From the NCBI RefSeq assembly GCF_042676145.1, contig NZ_JBHTJW010000002.1:310001-374000 (forward strand): a stretch of 64,000 nucleotides of DNA, in the 5' to 3' direction. The position numbers and the translations under genes were made by a program. Positions 26,189-35,115 of this stretch are shown here, one piece after another. This stretch comes from Methylophilus glucosoxydans. GTDB lineage: Bacteria; Pseudomonadota; Gammaproteobacteria; Burkholderiales; Methylophilaceae. The notes under the pieces are model-generated. The model was not told the DNA's origin. It saw only the letters and a program-made list of their open reading frames with translations, and ran no database searches. The number at the start of each line of letters is the position of its first letter. The stretch's first letter is position 1.

Positions 26189-26770
26189 ATGAATAAAAAA
26201 ATGATGCGGATTGTCACCCTTGCCATAGCGGTAATTGCGTTTGCCTGGGGGATTTATGAGATACAGATTCCGCACAAGATGGTGGCTATGGCCGCATTTG
26301 CCTTGACGCTGATGGCGCTGGCGGTGAATTATTTTGGCATTGAGGTGTTTGAGAAGCAGCATCGTGGCCTTTCCCTGGGCATGCTGATTTTTCTGTTTGG
26401 CTTTTATGCGGTCATGAATGAATACAAGCCTGCCGGTACGATATTGACTGTGGACCAAACCCGCTATGAAGTCGGCGCGCAGTTGATGGAAGTCGATGGC
26501 AGTTCGGCTTGCGGCAGCCTGAGCGATGCGCGCGAGGCTTTGCGTGAAGCGGCCAAGAGCTGTTTCGCGTTGTCTAAGGACAAGCGCGTCATGTGGTTTG
26601 GCAACAAATCAGTCCCGCCGCGCAAACCAGCAGATTTTGGTTTGACCGTGCCAGCCAGCCAGCAACCTTTGGACGGTTGTGCAGCTTGGGTCGCCGTCAT
26701 CAACCAGCAATGCCCGACCTATTTGGGCGCACTGGACCAGCGCTCGCTGGATAACCTGCTCGGCAAATAA
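26189..26770 (+). CDS. Inner-membrane protein of unknown function
   Basis: 193 residues from the ATG at 26189, with GGAG about 12 bases upstream; the frame is open further left but overlaps the DUF4186 gene. Three hydrophobic segments occupy about residues 6-80 (VTLAIAVIAFAWGIY, VAMAAFALTLMALAV, LGMLIFLFGFYAVM). A soluble domain of about 110 residues with three or four Cys follows, likely on the periplasmic side. No family is recognised. Confidence 0.65.
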   Translation: MNKKMMRIVTLAIAVIAFAWGIYEIQIPHKMVAMAAFALTLMALAVNYFGIEVFEKQHRGLSLGMLIFLFGFYAVMNEYKPAGTILTVDQTRYEVGAQLMEVDGSSACGSLSDAREALREAAKSCFALSKDKRVMWFGNKSVPPRKPADFGLTVPASQQPLDGCAAWVAVINQQCPTYLGALDQRSLDNLLGK

Positions 26771-27188
26771 GCCCCATTCTAATAACTTGCCCGTGGCTAG
26801 CCTGTTTGGTTAGGCACGGGTGAGTGCTTGTCAGCCTCACGCAATATACGGCGCATCTCTTCACGACTCCTCCCTCCGGCGCTCTGCCACAGCGCTCGTT
26901 GCGCACACGACTGTTTAAACAGGGATGCCTTCATCCTGCAGCAAGGGTATTTGCTATGGGGAGGGTCGCTTTTGTGCGGATTGGGTGAGTGGTGTTTACT
27001 CGTTATTCAACTTAGGCTGTGTGCCATATGTGTCGCTAAGGCAGCACATGTGCCAGTAGCGCGTTGTGTAGCCTACTTGCGTGCCGAGGTCGATTGAGTG
27101 CTCTCAAGCATTGCTACGCTCTGGTGGTCTAGGTGAATTAGACAAAAGGGATGGTTGGAGGCGCGGGAATGGATGTTGCAGGGCAGCA
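26771..27188. other. Intergenic stretch, one imperfect hairpin, no gene seen
   Basis: Only short, low-quality frames occur here. At 26790-26820 an imperfect inverted repeat, CCCGTGGCTAGCC / GGTTAGGCACGGG (11 of 13 pairs), may terminate the membrane-protein gene, but it has no T run. Nothing else is recognised up to the terminator at 27189. Confidence 0.5.
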
Positions 27189-27227
27189 AAAACAAAGGGA
27201 TTCCATTTTTCGGAATCCCTTTGTTTT
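27189..27227 (-). terminator. Strong bidirectional terminator
   Basis: A 16-bp perfect stem AAAACAAAGGGATTCC / GGAATCCCTTTGTTTT with a 7-base loop, ending in T on the minus strand. It ends the RND efflux operon. Confidence 0.9.
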
Positions 27228-27282
27228 GTCAGATCGCCTGCTTTAGACTGGGCGATCTGCTTAGGCTTGGTTTGGGTAACGC

Positions 27283-28740
27283 TTAACGCCAGCCACCGCC
27301 CAAAGAGCGATAGAGATTGATCATGGCAGACATCTGTTGCTGCTTGGTGTCTATCAACTCCATTTTGGCATCCAGCGCATCACGTTGCGTCAGCAGCACT
27401 TCACCGTAATCCGCGCGGGCATTTTTAAACAGCTGGTTGGCCACGTCAATCGACTGCGTCAACTGGTTAACCTGGTCGGTTTTCAGGCTGAAGTTTTTGC
27501 TCAGGTTATCGACGTTGGCAATTTGATTCGCCACTTCCATATAAGCATTGATGATGGTTTGCTCATACTCGTAAGCTTTTTCAATTTGCGAGGCACTGGC
27601 ATTTTTATACTCGGCAATGATCGCGTTCCGGTTGATCAATGGCCCCATCAAGCCCGCGCCCAGTGAAGCGCCCAGTGCATCTGGGATATTCAGCAAATAC
27701 TGCGGCTTGAAGGCCTGAAACCCCAGTCCGGCGTTCATGGTGAACGAGGGATAGAAGTTGGCTCTGGCCACGTCAATATTCAGCTTGGCCGCTGCGAGTT
27801 CGAGCTCGGAGCGACGGATATCCGGGCGGTTGGCCAGCATTTGTGAAGGCAGGCCAGTCTCGACTGCTTTAGGCTGTAGTTCCATGAAGCCATCGCTGTT
27901 GCGTGCAATTGGTTGCGAGGTGCGACCCAGCAGCATATTGATGCGGTTCTCAGCCTCGGTAATTTGCTGCTTGATCACGTACTGCTTGCTCTGGTTCTTT
28001 TTCACTTCGGCTTCAAACCGTTTGACCGCAAGTGAGGTTGAGCGCGCGTATTTCTGCAGTTCACGAATCACATTGAGCGCATTCTGCTGAATCTCAATGT
28101 TTTTTTGCAGCGTCAGCAACTGGTTATCCAGCGCGACCAGCTCGTAGTAGCTGTTGGCCACCTCAGCCACCAAATTGGTGACCAGGAAGCTTTTGCCTTC
28201 TGTGGTCGCCATGTAGTCGAGCACGGCAACTTGTTGTGCATTGCGCAGTTTGTGCCAGATGTCGACTTCCCAGGAGGCTACCAGCCCAAACTGGTAGTCG
28301 CCAAGAAAGGTCGGGAAGGATTGATTATGAATCTTGAGGCCATCTTCGACCGCACCCAGCCGGGTAAACTTGCTGGTTTTTTCATAATTGATGCCACCAC
28401 CGGCATTCACAAAAGGCAGATAAGCACCGCGTCTAGCCTGAATTTCGTTCTGCGCCATCGAGATACGCTGCGCCATCATCTGGATCTCTTTATTGTTGGC
28501 CACGGCCGTATCAATCAGAGAGACCAGATTCTGGTCCTGGAAGAACTCTTTCCAGCTCACACTGGCACTGCTTTGTGTGTCGGCCGCGGCCGCTTTACCA
28601 CTATATTGCGCGGGTAAGGCGGTGTCGGCCTCCTTGGTCATGATGTTGGGGATCGCACAGGACTGCAGCATGGCTGCAACTGCACCGCTTACCAGCCAAT
28701 ACAGATATTTATTAGTGGTCATGTTCGTCTTCTTCTTCAT
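27283..28740 (-). CDS. Outer-membrane efflux lipoprotein, TolC/NodT (OprM-like) family
   Basis: 485 residues. An N-terminal lipobox is visible (AAMLQSCAIP), so the mature protein is acylated on Cys. The body contains two outer-membrane-efflux repeats with the family phrases LPSQMLANRPDIRRSELELAAAK and YPSFTMNAGLGFQ in shortened view, plus long coiled-coil helices. It forms the outer-membrane channel for the adjacent RND pump. The listed ATG overlaps the end of the RND gene by 29 bases; an ATG at 28722, after GAAGAAGAAG, is an equally good start. Third and last gene of the operon. Confidence 0.92.
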   Translation of the reverse strand: MKKKTNMTTNKYLYWLVSGAVAAMLQSCAIPNIMTKEADTALPAQYSGKAAAADTQSSASVSWKEFFQDQNLVSLIDTAVANNKEIQMMAQRISMAQNEIQARRGAYLPFVNAGGGINYEKTSKFTRLGAVEDGLKIHNQSFPTFLGDYQFGLVASWEVDIWHKLRNAQQVAVLDYMATTEGKSFLVTNLVAEVANSYYELVALDNQLLTLQKNIEIQQNALNVIRELQKYARSTSLAVKRFEAEVKKNQSKQYVIKQQITEAENRINMLLGRTSQPIARNSDGFMELQPKAVETGLPSQMLANRPDIRRSELELAAAKLNIDVARANFYPSFTMNAGLGFQAFKPQYLLNIPDALGASLGAGLMGPLINRNAIIAEYKNASASQIEKAYEYEQTIINAYMEVANQIANVDNLSKNFSLKTDQVNQLTQSIDVANQLFKNARADYGEVLLTQRDALDAKMELIDTKQQQMSAMINLYRSLGGGWR

Positions 28741-31700
28741 GTCTGTTGTACTCGTAGGACTCAGTCAGTGGGTTCTGATCTTCCTTGCGGATCAGCGTTT
28801 TACCGTCCGCCAAGCTGGCGAATATATAGTAAAGGCCAGGAATCACGACCACACCAAAGAGCGTCCCGAATAACATGCCGCCCAAGGCCGAGGTACCGAT
28901 GGTCCGGTTACCAATCGCACCGGCCCCGGTCGCGACCGTCAATGGAATCAGGCCGGCAATAAAGGCAAACGAGGTCATCAGGATTGGTCTGAAACGTGCT
29001 TTTGCCCCGGCGATGGCGGCTTCTTTGATAGAGGCACCTTTTTCACGCGCTTGTACCGCAAACTCTACAATCAGCACTGCGTTCTTACCAAGCAAGCCCA
29101 CCAGCATGATCAAGCCAATCTGCGCATACACGTCATTGGCCAACCCGGCCATTTTCAGCAACAGGAAGCTACCGAAAATACCAACTGGCAACGACAGCAT
29201 GACCGCAAACGGAATAATGAAGCTTTCATATTGTGCGGCCAGCACCATGTAAACGAATACCAGCACCACCATGAAAATAATGATGTTTTCATTGCCACGG
29301 CGTTCTTCGTCAAAGCTCAAGCCTTCCCAGCCCACTGAGTAGCCTTTAGGCAGAGATTTAGCGGCTTCTTTGATGGCATTGATTGCAGAGGCGGTGGTGT
29401 AGCCTTCAGCAGGCTCGGCACGCAGCGCTGCAGAGTTAAACAGGTTGTAACGGGTAATTTCGTTAGGACCCTGTTGTTTCTTCATCGTCATAAAGGCTGA
29501 GTAAGGCACCATCTCGCCATCTTCATTGCGTACATAGTAGTTCAGGATGTCGCTAGGGAAGCGGCGGAACTCAGGTGCAGCCTGGGTATACACCCGGAAG
29601 TAGTAGTTAAAGCGGATGAATGCCAGCTCAAAGGTACTGCCCACCAGCACGTCGAGGTTGTCCATCGCATCGGCAATCGTGACTTTTTTCTGCATGGCAC
29701 GTTGCGGATCAATGATCAAGTCGTACTGTGGATAGTTGGCCGCATAGAAGGTAAACAAACCGGTTAATTCTTTGCGTTTTGCCAGGGCCTTCATGAAGTC
29801 TTTGTTGATGTCATCAAACTTCTGGTAATCCAGCGAGCCGGTTTTATCCAACAAGCGGAAGGCCAGACCTGACGCGGTACCATAACCAGGCACTGCAGGC
29901 GGTTCAAAGTATTCAATCCGCGCGCCAAAGTTTTCGGTGGCTTTTTCGAGCAACTTGAGTACGTCAGCCACGGTCTCTTTACGTTCCTCCCAGTCCTTGA
30001 GGTTGATAATACAAGTACCCGCGTTAGAACCGCGCCCTTCGGTCAGCACCTCGTAACCCGCCAAGGCGGTCACAGACTGCACTGCAGGAATTTTCTTCGC
30101 TACTTTTTGCAGCTCTTGAGACACCTGATAGGTGGTTTCCAGTGTTGAGCCTGGAGGGGTCTGGATAATTGCATAAATCATGCCCTGGTCTTCACCGGGA
30201 ATGAAGCCCTCTGGAATGATTTTAACAATCGAAACAATCCCGAAAGAGAACAGCCCAATCACCAGAAAGGTGATCGTGCGCTGAGTCACCAGTTTTTCAA
30301 GGAAGGCCGTGTAATAATCAGTCACCTTGTCAAAGCCCTTGTTGAATATATCCAAAAACAGGTTGATCGGGTTACGGCTTCTGGGCTGGCCATGCGTATT
30401 CTTCAAGATCATCGCGCACAGCACGGGGGTCAGGGTCAGCGCAATAATGCCTGACAACACGATGGAGGACGCCATGGTGATCGCAAACTGGCGGTAGAAC
30501 ACACCCACCGGACCTGGCAGGAAGGTGATCGGCACAAATACCGAGGTCATCAGCAAGGTGATCGCGACCACCGCGCCGCCGATTTCACCCAATACACGTT
30601 GTACCGCGGCGTAAGGGCCGACATGGTCAGAAGCCATTTTGGCGTGCACCGCTTCCACCACCACAATCGCATCGTCCACGACCACCCCGATCGCCAGCAC
30701 CATGGCAAACAGCGTAATCAGGTTGATACTCAAGCCGAACGAGCTCATCACGGCAAACGCCCCGATCAGCGAGATGGGCACCGCGATCAACGGAATCAGG
30801 GTAGAGCGCCAGTCACCGAGGAAAATGAACACCACCAGCGATACCAGCACAAACGCTTCAACCAGCGTATGCAAGACCTTGTGGATAGAAGCATCTACAA
30901 AGCGTGACACGTCGTAGTTGATTTCATAGGTCATGCCAGCCGGGAAGGTGGGTTTGAGCTCTTCCAGCGTTTTCTTGACGTTTTCAATCACTTCTTTCGC
31001 GTTGGTGTTGTAGTTTTGCTTCAACACAATCGAGGCAGAAGGATAACCGTCTTTGTTGGAGTAAATGTCGTAGAACTCACTGCCCAGCATGACTTTGGCA
31101 ATGTCTTTCAGGCGCAGAATCTCACCTGAGGGGGTGGAGCGGATCACAATATTTTCATATTGCTCAGGCTTTTCATAGCGGCTGGCGCTATACACCAGGG
31201 TGTATTCTTTAGCTTGCGCCTGCAGGCCCGAGCTTTGCCCCAAACGGCCGGGACGACCAATCAAACTCTGGTTGGACATCGCATCCATGACTTCTTTGGA
31301 AGACACGTTGTAAGCCCGCATGCGGTCCGGGTTTAAATACACCCGCATGGCATATTGGCGGCTACCCAAAATCTGCGCCCAGGCAATGCCGTTCACGCGC
31401 TGGATTTCAGGAATCACGTTAATTTGCGAGTAGTTGTAGAGGAATTTCTGGTCCGCGTTTTTATCGGTACTGTACATGTTCACGTACATCAACATGCTAG
31501 GCTGTACCTTGTTCAGGATCACCCCTTCCAGTTGTACCAGCTGTGGCAGACGGTTTATGACCTGGTCCAGCCTGACCTTGGTGTTGACCATCGCTTCGTT
31601 CGGGTCTACCCCCTGGTCAAAATAGACCTGGATGGTGGCTTCACCCGCACTGGTCGCGTCGGACACGATGTATTTCATGCCGGGCACACCGTTAATGGCG

Positions 31701-31900
31701 CGCTCCAGTGTAATCAGTGACGACTGCACCAGCACGCTGGCGCTGGAGCCAGGATAAGCCAGGAAGATCAATACGCGCGGTGGCGCAATGTCTGGAAACT
31801 GCTCGACCGGCAGACTTTTAATGGACAAGAAGCCAGTAAACGTCAGGAGCAGGGACAGTACGATGGCCAGTACTGGGCGTTTGAGGAATATGTTAAGCAT
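28712..31900 (-). CDS. RND-family multidrug efflux permease (HAE1, AcrB-like)
   Basis: 1062 residues, the usual HAE1 size, with 12 transmembrane helices in two halves and two large periplasmic loops. Signatures include FLKRPVLAIVLSLLLTFTG at the N terminus, GLSINLITLFAMVLAIGVVVDDAIVVVE (shown only in part here; the Asp-Asp pair is the proton relay), and GLLGKNAVLIVEFA. The C terminus ends in the short acidic/His-rich tail RHEEEDEHDH. It exports hydrophobic or amphiphilic compounds using the proton gradient. Gene order adaptor-pump-channel is standard. Confidence 0.95.
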   Translation of the reverse strand: MLNIFLKRPVLAIVLSLLLTFTGFLSIKSLPVEQFPDIAPPRVLIFLAYPGSSASVLVQSSLITLERAINGVPGMKYIVSDATSAGEATIQVYFDQGVDPNEAMVNTKVRLDQVINRLPQLVQLEGVILNKVQPSMLMYVNMYSTDKNADQKFLYNYSQINVIPEIQRVNGIAWAQILGSRQYAMRVYLNPDRMRAYNVSSKEVMDAMSNQSLIGRPGRLGQSSGLQAQAKEYTLVYSASRYEKPEQYENIVIRSTPSGEILRLKDIAKVMLGSEFYDIYSNKDGYPSASIVLKQNYNTNAKEVIENVKKTLEELKPTFPAGMTYEINYDVSRFVDASIHKVLHTLVEAFVLVSLVVFIFLGDWRSTLIPLIAVPISLIGAFAVMSSFGLSINLITLFAMVLAIGVVVDDAIVVVEAVHAKMASDHVGPYAAVQRVLGEIGGAVVAITLLMTSVFVPITFLPGPVGVFYRQFAITMASSIVLSGIIALTLTPVLCAMILKNTHGQPRSRNPINLFLDIFNKGFDKVTDYYTAFLEKLVTQRTITFLVIGLFSFGIVSIVKIIPEGFIPGEDQGMIYAIIQTPPGSTLETTYQVSQELQKVAKKIPAVQSVTALAGYEVLTEGRGSNAGTCIINLKDWEERKETVADVLKLLEKATENFGARIEYFEPPAVPGYGTASGLAFRLLDKTGSLDYQKFDDINKDFMKALAKRKELTGLFTFYAANYPQYDLIIDPQRAMQKKVTIADAMDNLDVLVGSTFELAFIRFNYYFRVYTQAAPEFRRFPSDILNYYVRNEDGEMVPYSAFMTMKKQQGPNEITRYNLFNSAALRAEPAEGYTTASAINAIKEAAKSLPKGYSVGWEGLSFDEERRGNENIIIFMVVLVFVYMVLAAQYESFIIPFAVMLSLPVGIFGSFLLLKMAGLANDVYAQIGLIMLVGLLGKNAVLIVEFAVQAREKGASIKEAAIAGAKARFRPILMTSFAFIAGLIPLTVATGAGAIGNRTIGTSALGGMLFGTLFGVVVIPGLYYIFASLADGKTLIRKEDQNPLTESYEYNRHEEEDEHDH

Positions 31901-31921
31901 ATGTGTTCACCTGATGTTTCG

Positions 31922-33004
31922 TTATTCTGCGTACAGCTTCAGTTCAGGAACAACCTTGTCGGGTGTTTTAAAGTCCTCAATGATCTTGTCACCTTTGGTG
32001 ACGCGGCGCAGGCCTTCAATCAACACATGATCGGTGTCTTGCAGGCCGCTCTCGATGATGGACATGTCTTGAATGTCAGCCGCCACTTTAACCAGTCGTT
32101 GTTCCAGTTTGTGATCCTTGCCCACCACGAACACATACTGCTGGTCGAGAATTTCAAAAATCGCTTTTTGTGGAATCAGCATGGCGTTTTTGTAAGGGAT
32201 ATCCATCATGATGTTACCGGTCTCGCCATGACGTAACAGACGCTCAGGGTTCATGAAGCCCGCCCGGAACTCGATGTTACCGGTTTTGTTGTCAAAGTCG
32301 GCTTCGATGGTTTCGATGACCCCCTGTTGATTAAACACCTGGCCATTGGCCATGCGCAGATGCACCTTGACCTGCTTTTCATCTTCATGACGGGCTTTAA
32401 AGTCCAGATACTCGGATTCTGGCACGTTAAAGTAGACCCACATTTTGCTGATGTCAGACAGTGTGGTCAGCAAGTCACCCTCTTGCATCAGGCTACCTTT
32501 CCGCACAAACAGGTGGTCCATGATGCCGTCAAACGGGGCATTGATGTCGGTAAAGTTCAAGTGTGTCTGATGCAGGTTCACTTCAGCCAGCGCCTTGTCG
32601 AGTTTGGCTTTGGCAATCGCCAGCTCGTTTAGCGACACAACATTTTTTTCGGCCAGCGCCTTGGTGTTTTCGTATTCAATCTGAATGGCATTGGCCTCAG
32701 CCTTGGCGCGCATCAATTCCGCCTGGTAGATATTTGGCATGATCTTGAACATGGGCTGGCCAGCTTTGACATATTTGCCTTCGTCGACAAAGATATCCTG
32801 CAAATAGCCACGCTCCAGCGCGCGCATTTCAATATGCCGGATGGCATGGATCTGGCAGACATACTCTTTAATCAGCGTGGTGTCTTTGCGCATCGGGGTG
32901 GTGACTTCCAGTTTGGGAAGCTCTTCCTTGGGCGCTTCTTCTTTATGACAAGCGCCTAGCAGGGAGCCAAGCAAGCCTAAAACGATTAAGTGCTGTTTCA
33001 TCAT
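31922..33004 (-). CDS. RND efflux periplasmic adaptor (membrane fusion protein)
   Basis: 360 residues. The lipobox LLGSLLGACHKEE gives a lipid-anchored mature protein. The lipoyl half-motifs (GYLQDIFVDEGKYVKAGQ and FTDINAPFDGIM), an alpha-hairpin (ELMRAKAEANAIQIEYENT) and beta-barrel segments follow. It joins the inner-membrane RND pump to the outer-membrane channel. First gene of the operon, 21 bases before the pump gene. No local regulator (TetR, MarR or two-component) is seen next to the operon. Confidence 0.93.
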   Translation of the reverse strand: MMKQHLIVLGLLGSLLGACHKEEAPKEELPKLEVTTPMRKDTTLIKEYVCQIHAIRHIEMRALERGYLQDIFVDEGKYVKAGQPMFKIMPNIYQAELMRAKAEANAIQIEYENTKALAEKNVVSLNELAIAKAKLDKALAEVNLHQTHLNFTDINAPFDGIMDHLFVRKGSLMQEGDLLTTLSDISKMWVYFNVPESEYLDFKARHEDEKQVKVHLRMANGQVFNQQGVIETIEADFDNKTGNIEFRAGFMNPERLLRHGETGNIMMDIPYKNAMLIPQKAIFEILDQQYVFVVGKDHKLEQRLVKVAADIQDMSIIESGLQDTDHVLIEGLRRVTKGDKIIEDFKTPDKVVPELKLYAE

Positions 33005-33223
33005 AAGTGTGTTCTTATCTTAATTAAATTGAAGAGGAATACTGGTTAAACAGCCATCTGGCATCTTGTAGGCGTATGCCGCCAGGGAATGTTCACCCAC
33101 CGTTGGACTCTGGGCGCCAGTACCATGTCACCGGGCATGATGCAGGACAGGGTGGGCGCATCGGTTACAAACACTATCAACTTGAATCGGGGAGTAACAG
33201 CATGCGCATGGGCACAGAGTGTC

Positions 33224-33559
33224 CTAAACAGATGCGGGGGGAGCCCGTGAGTGCAGGTGGCGAACCACCGTGCGGTGTTTGATCAGGCGCTGACGTGGCA
33301 AAGCCAGTAGCGCAAACGGAATCACGCAGGCAATGACGAAGCTTGCGGGCAGGTTAATCAAAGGCAATAATGAGGGAAACGGCGATTCACCATCGGCGGA
33401 AGGTTCGCTAATCTCGGCAATCCGCACGCGCACCACATCATCACGGTAGCTGGAGTGGTCAGAGAACTCTGCCACCAGGGCCACCCCGAGCACAGCCAGC
33501 AGCACTGTGACGACCCACAGTCTGAGCTTGTATGCGGCTGTATTCAGAGGTTTATCCAT
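33224..33559 (-). CDS. Small two-helix membrane protein, unknown function
   Basis: 111 residues. Hydrophobic segments lie at about residues 14-30 (LWVVTVLLAVLGVALVA) and 66-88 (LINLPASFVIACVIPFALLAL), flanking a charged loop with RVRIAEISEPSADGES, and the tail is basic. Codon composition and the two clean helices make it plausibly real, but there is no family match by eye and no operon partner. The 219 bases between this gene and the adaptor gene hold no other gene and presumably the RND operon promoter. Confidence 0.5.
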   Translation of the reverse strand: MDKPLNTAAYKLRLWVVTVLLAVLGVALVAEFSDHSSYRDDVVRVRIAEISEPSADGESPFPSLLPLINLPASFVIACVIPFALLALPRQRLIKHRTVVRHLHSRAPPASV

Positions 33560-33798
33560 ATATCAGTGAATGGCTATCATCAATAGTTGTTAGTATGGGG
33601 TGTATGTTTACGGTTTATTGCTGTGATAAGGCACTGTTTTCACTGGCTAATCGTTTTGATCAGCCAGGTGACGCTTTCACACATTGATCGCCGTAAATGG
33701 GATTTACAATGCTTACATTAAACCCTTTTACGTTTGGAATGACAATACGATTTTGCGCCAAGTTCGGCCAAAATGGCCGTTTGTAAGCTGGGTGTCAG

Positions 33799-34539
33799 CT
33801 AGAAGCCCAAATGTGGCCGTAAATAGGTCAATACGATGGGCAGGCCGATGGCACTGATCACGCCATTGAGCCCCATCGCCATGCTGGCAAACACCCCGGC
33901 TTCTTCATTGACACTAAACGCGCGTGTAATGCCCAGACCATGCGCGCCCACCCCAATCGCCGTGCCGCGTATCCACCACTGCTGAACTTTGACCGCATTG
34001 AGGATATACGGGGCCAGAATCGCCCCCAGCATGCCGGTGATCACGGTAAACACCGCCGTCAGCGTCGGCGACACGTTCAGGCGCTCGGCAATGCCCATGG
34101 CAATTGGCGCCGTCACCGATTTGGCATACATGCTGCCCACAATGTTGTCGGTCGCGCCCATCAGCTTGGCAATGGCCACCGCGCTGGCAATAGACACCGT
34201 ACTGCCCACGGTGAGCGCCACCCAGATATGAAAAATCTTGCCTTGCATGCGCTTGAAGCCGTTGTAAATCGGCACTGCCAGGGCGACGGTGGCCGTGCCC
34301 AGCAAAAAGTGCACAAATTGCGCCCCTTCAAAGTATTTTTCATACGGCATGTCCAGCAGGTCTATGGTCAGGCAGGTGAGCAGCACCGAAATGGCGACCG
34401 GGTTGACCAGCGGATGACGCTTGGCGCGCACATACAACAGGTAGCCGAGCTGATAACTGGCCAACGTAATAATCAGCGCAAACAGTGGGTCACCCGACAG
34501 GTAGACCCAAATTTCGGCAATTGGCAGGCGCTTACTCAT
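33799..34539 (-). CDS. lrgB: LrgB-family protein (CidB/LrgB, pyruvate transport or murein hydrolase control)
   Basis: 246 residues from the ATG at 34539 (MSKRLPIAEIWVYL). It has about 7 hydrophobic segments and the family motifs PLVNPVAIS, PLYxxF-like PIYNGFKRMQ, KSVTAPIAMGIAERL and GVGAHGLGITRAF. It overlaps lrgA by 8 bases. In Gram-positives LrgAB affects murein hydrolases and imports pyruvate; in Gram-negatives the role is less studied. About 240 bases downstream (33560-33798) hold no gene. Confidence 0.9.
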   Translation of the reverse strand: MSKRLPIAEIWVYLSGDPLFALIITLASYQLGYLLYVRAKRHPLVNPVAISVLLTCLTIDLLDMPYEKYFEGAQFVHFLLGTATVALAVPIYNGFKRMQGKIFHIWVALTVGSTVSIASAVAIAKLMGATDNIVGSMYAKSVTAPIAMGIAERLNVSPTLTAVFTVITGMLGAILAPYILNAVKVQQWWIRGTAIGVGAHGLGITRAFSVNEEAGVFASMAMGLNGVISAIGLPIVLTYLRPHLGF

Positions 34540-34948
34540 GGCGGTGCCCCTTATTGCGCTTGAGTGAAACATACCAGAATAGTTTTAGCACAATGGCGGT
34601 GACGGCGATGGTCAGAATCACGCTCACCAGCAGGGCGGTGCCTACCGCCAGGGCGTGTGTTTGCAGCTCAGGCAGAAACAGCAGCACGCCGACCGAGGCG
34701 GGTACAAATAACAATCCCAGATGCTGGCGGAAACTGTCGGCCACCAGGCCGAGGTCGGCATTCACCTGCCCACGGGCACATAAAAACACCAGCAAGAGCA
34801 GCAGGCCTAGCACCGGTCCGGGGATGCCGGGTAAAAAGAATTTACTGAGCAGTTCGCCCAGCCCCTGCCATAAAAAAAGTTGTACCAAGCCTGAAATCAT
34901 CTGTGAATCCGTTTGTCTGTGTGGTCCCTGCGTGATGGATAAAGCCAT
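34532..34948 (-). CDS. lrgA: LrgA/CidA-family holin-like protein
   Basis: 138 residues with four hydrophobic segments. MISGLVQLFLWQGLGELLSKF and LPGIPGPVLGLLLLL form the LrgA signature. It is the membrane partner of LrgB, with which it overlaps. The listed ATG has AAGGG 4 bases upstream; a second ATG at 34900 would remove 16 polar residues and also gives a normal LrgA N terminus. Confidence 0.88.
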   Translation of the reverse strand: MALSITQGPHRQTDSQMISGLVQLFLWQGLGELLSKFFLPGIPGPVLGLLLLLVFLCARGQVNADLGLVADSFRQHLGLLFVPASVGVLLFLPELQTHALAVGTALLVSVILTIAVTAIVLKLFWYVSLKRNKGHRHE

Positions 34949-35115
34949 ACGCCCTTGAATCAGCGCTATGTTAAATGCATTTTTTTATTTCGCCTATCCG
35001 GTTTAGGCGAGCTCGGGATTTCCACCCAATGCTCCAGATTACGCCTTGCGCCGACAGGCAAGGAGCCGCCTTGTGCTTGTGATAAAATATTACTTTTGTT
35101 TTCAAGTTGATACGC

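Noticed and set aside
33076..33282. 68-codon plus-strand frame upstream of the RND operon
   Set aside because: Low-complexity Gly/Pro/His composition, no ribosome site, and it overlaps a better minus-strand candidate.
34949..35115. SAM or cobalamin riboswitch upstream of metH
   Set aside because: The leader is short and lacks conserved boxes of either class.
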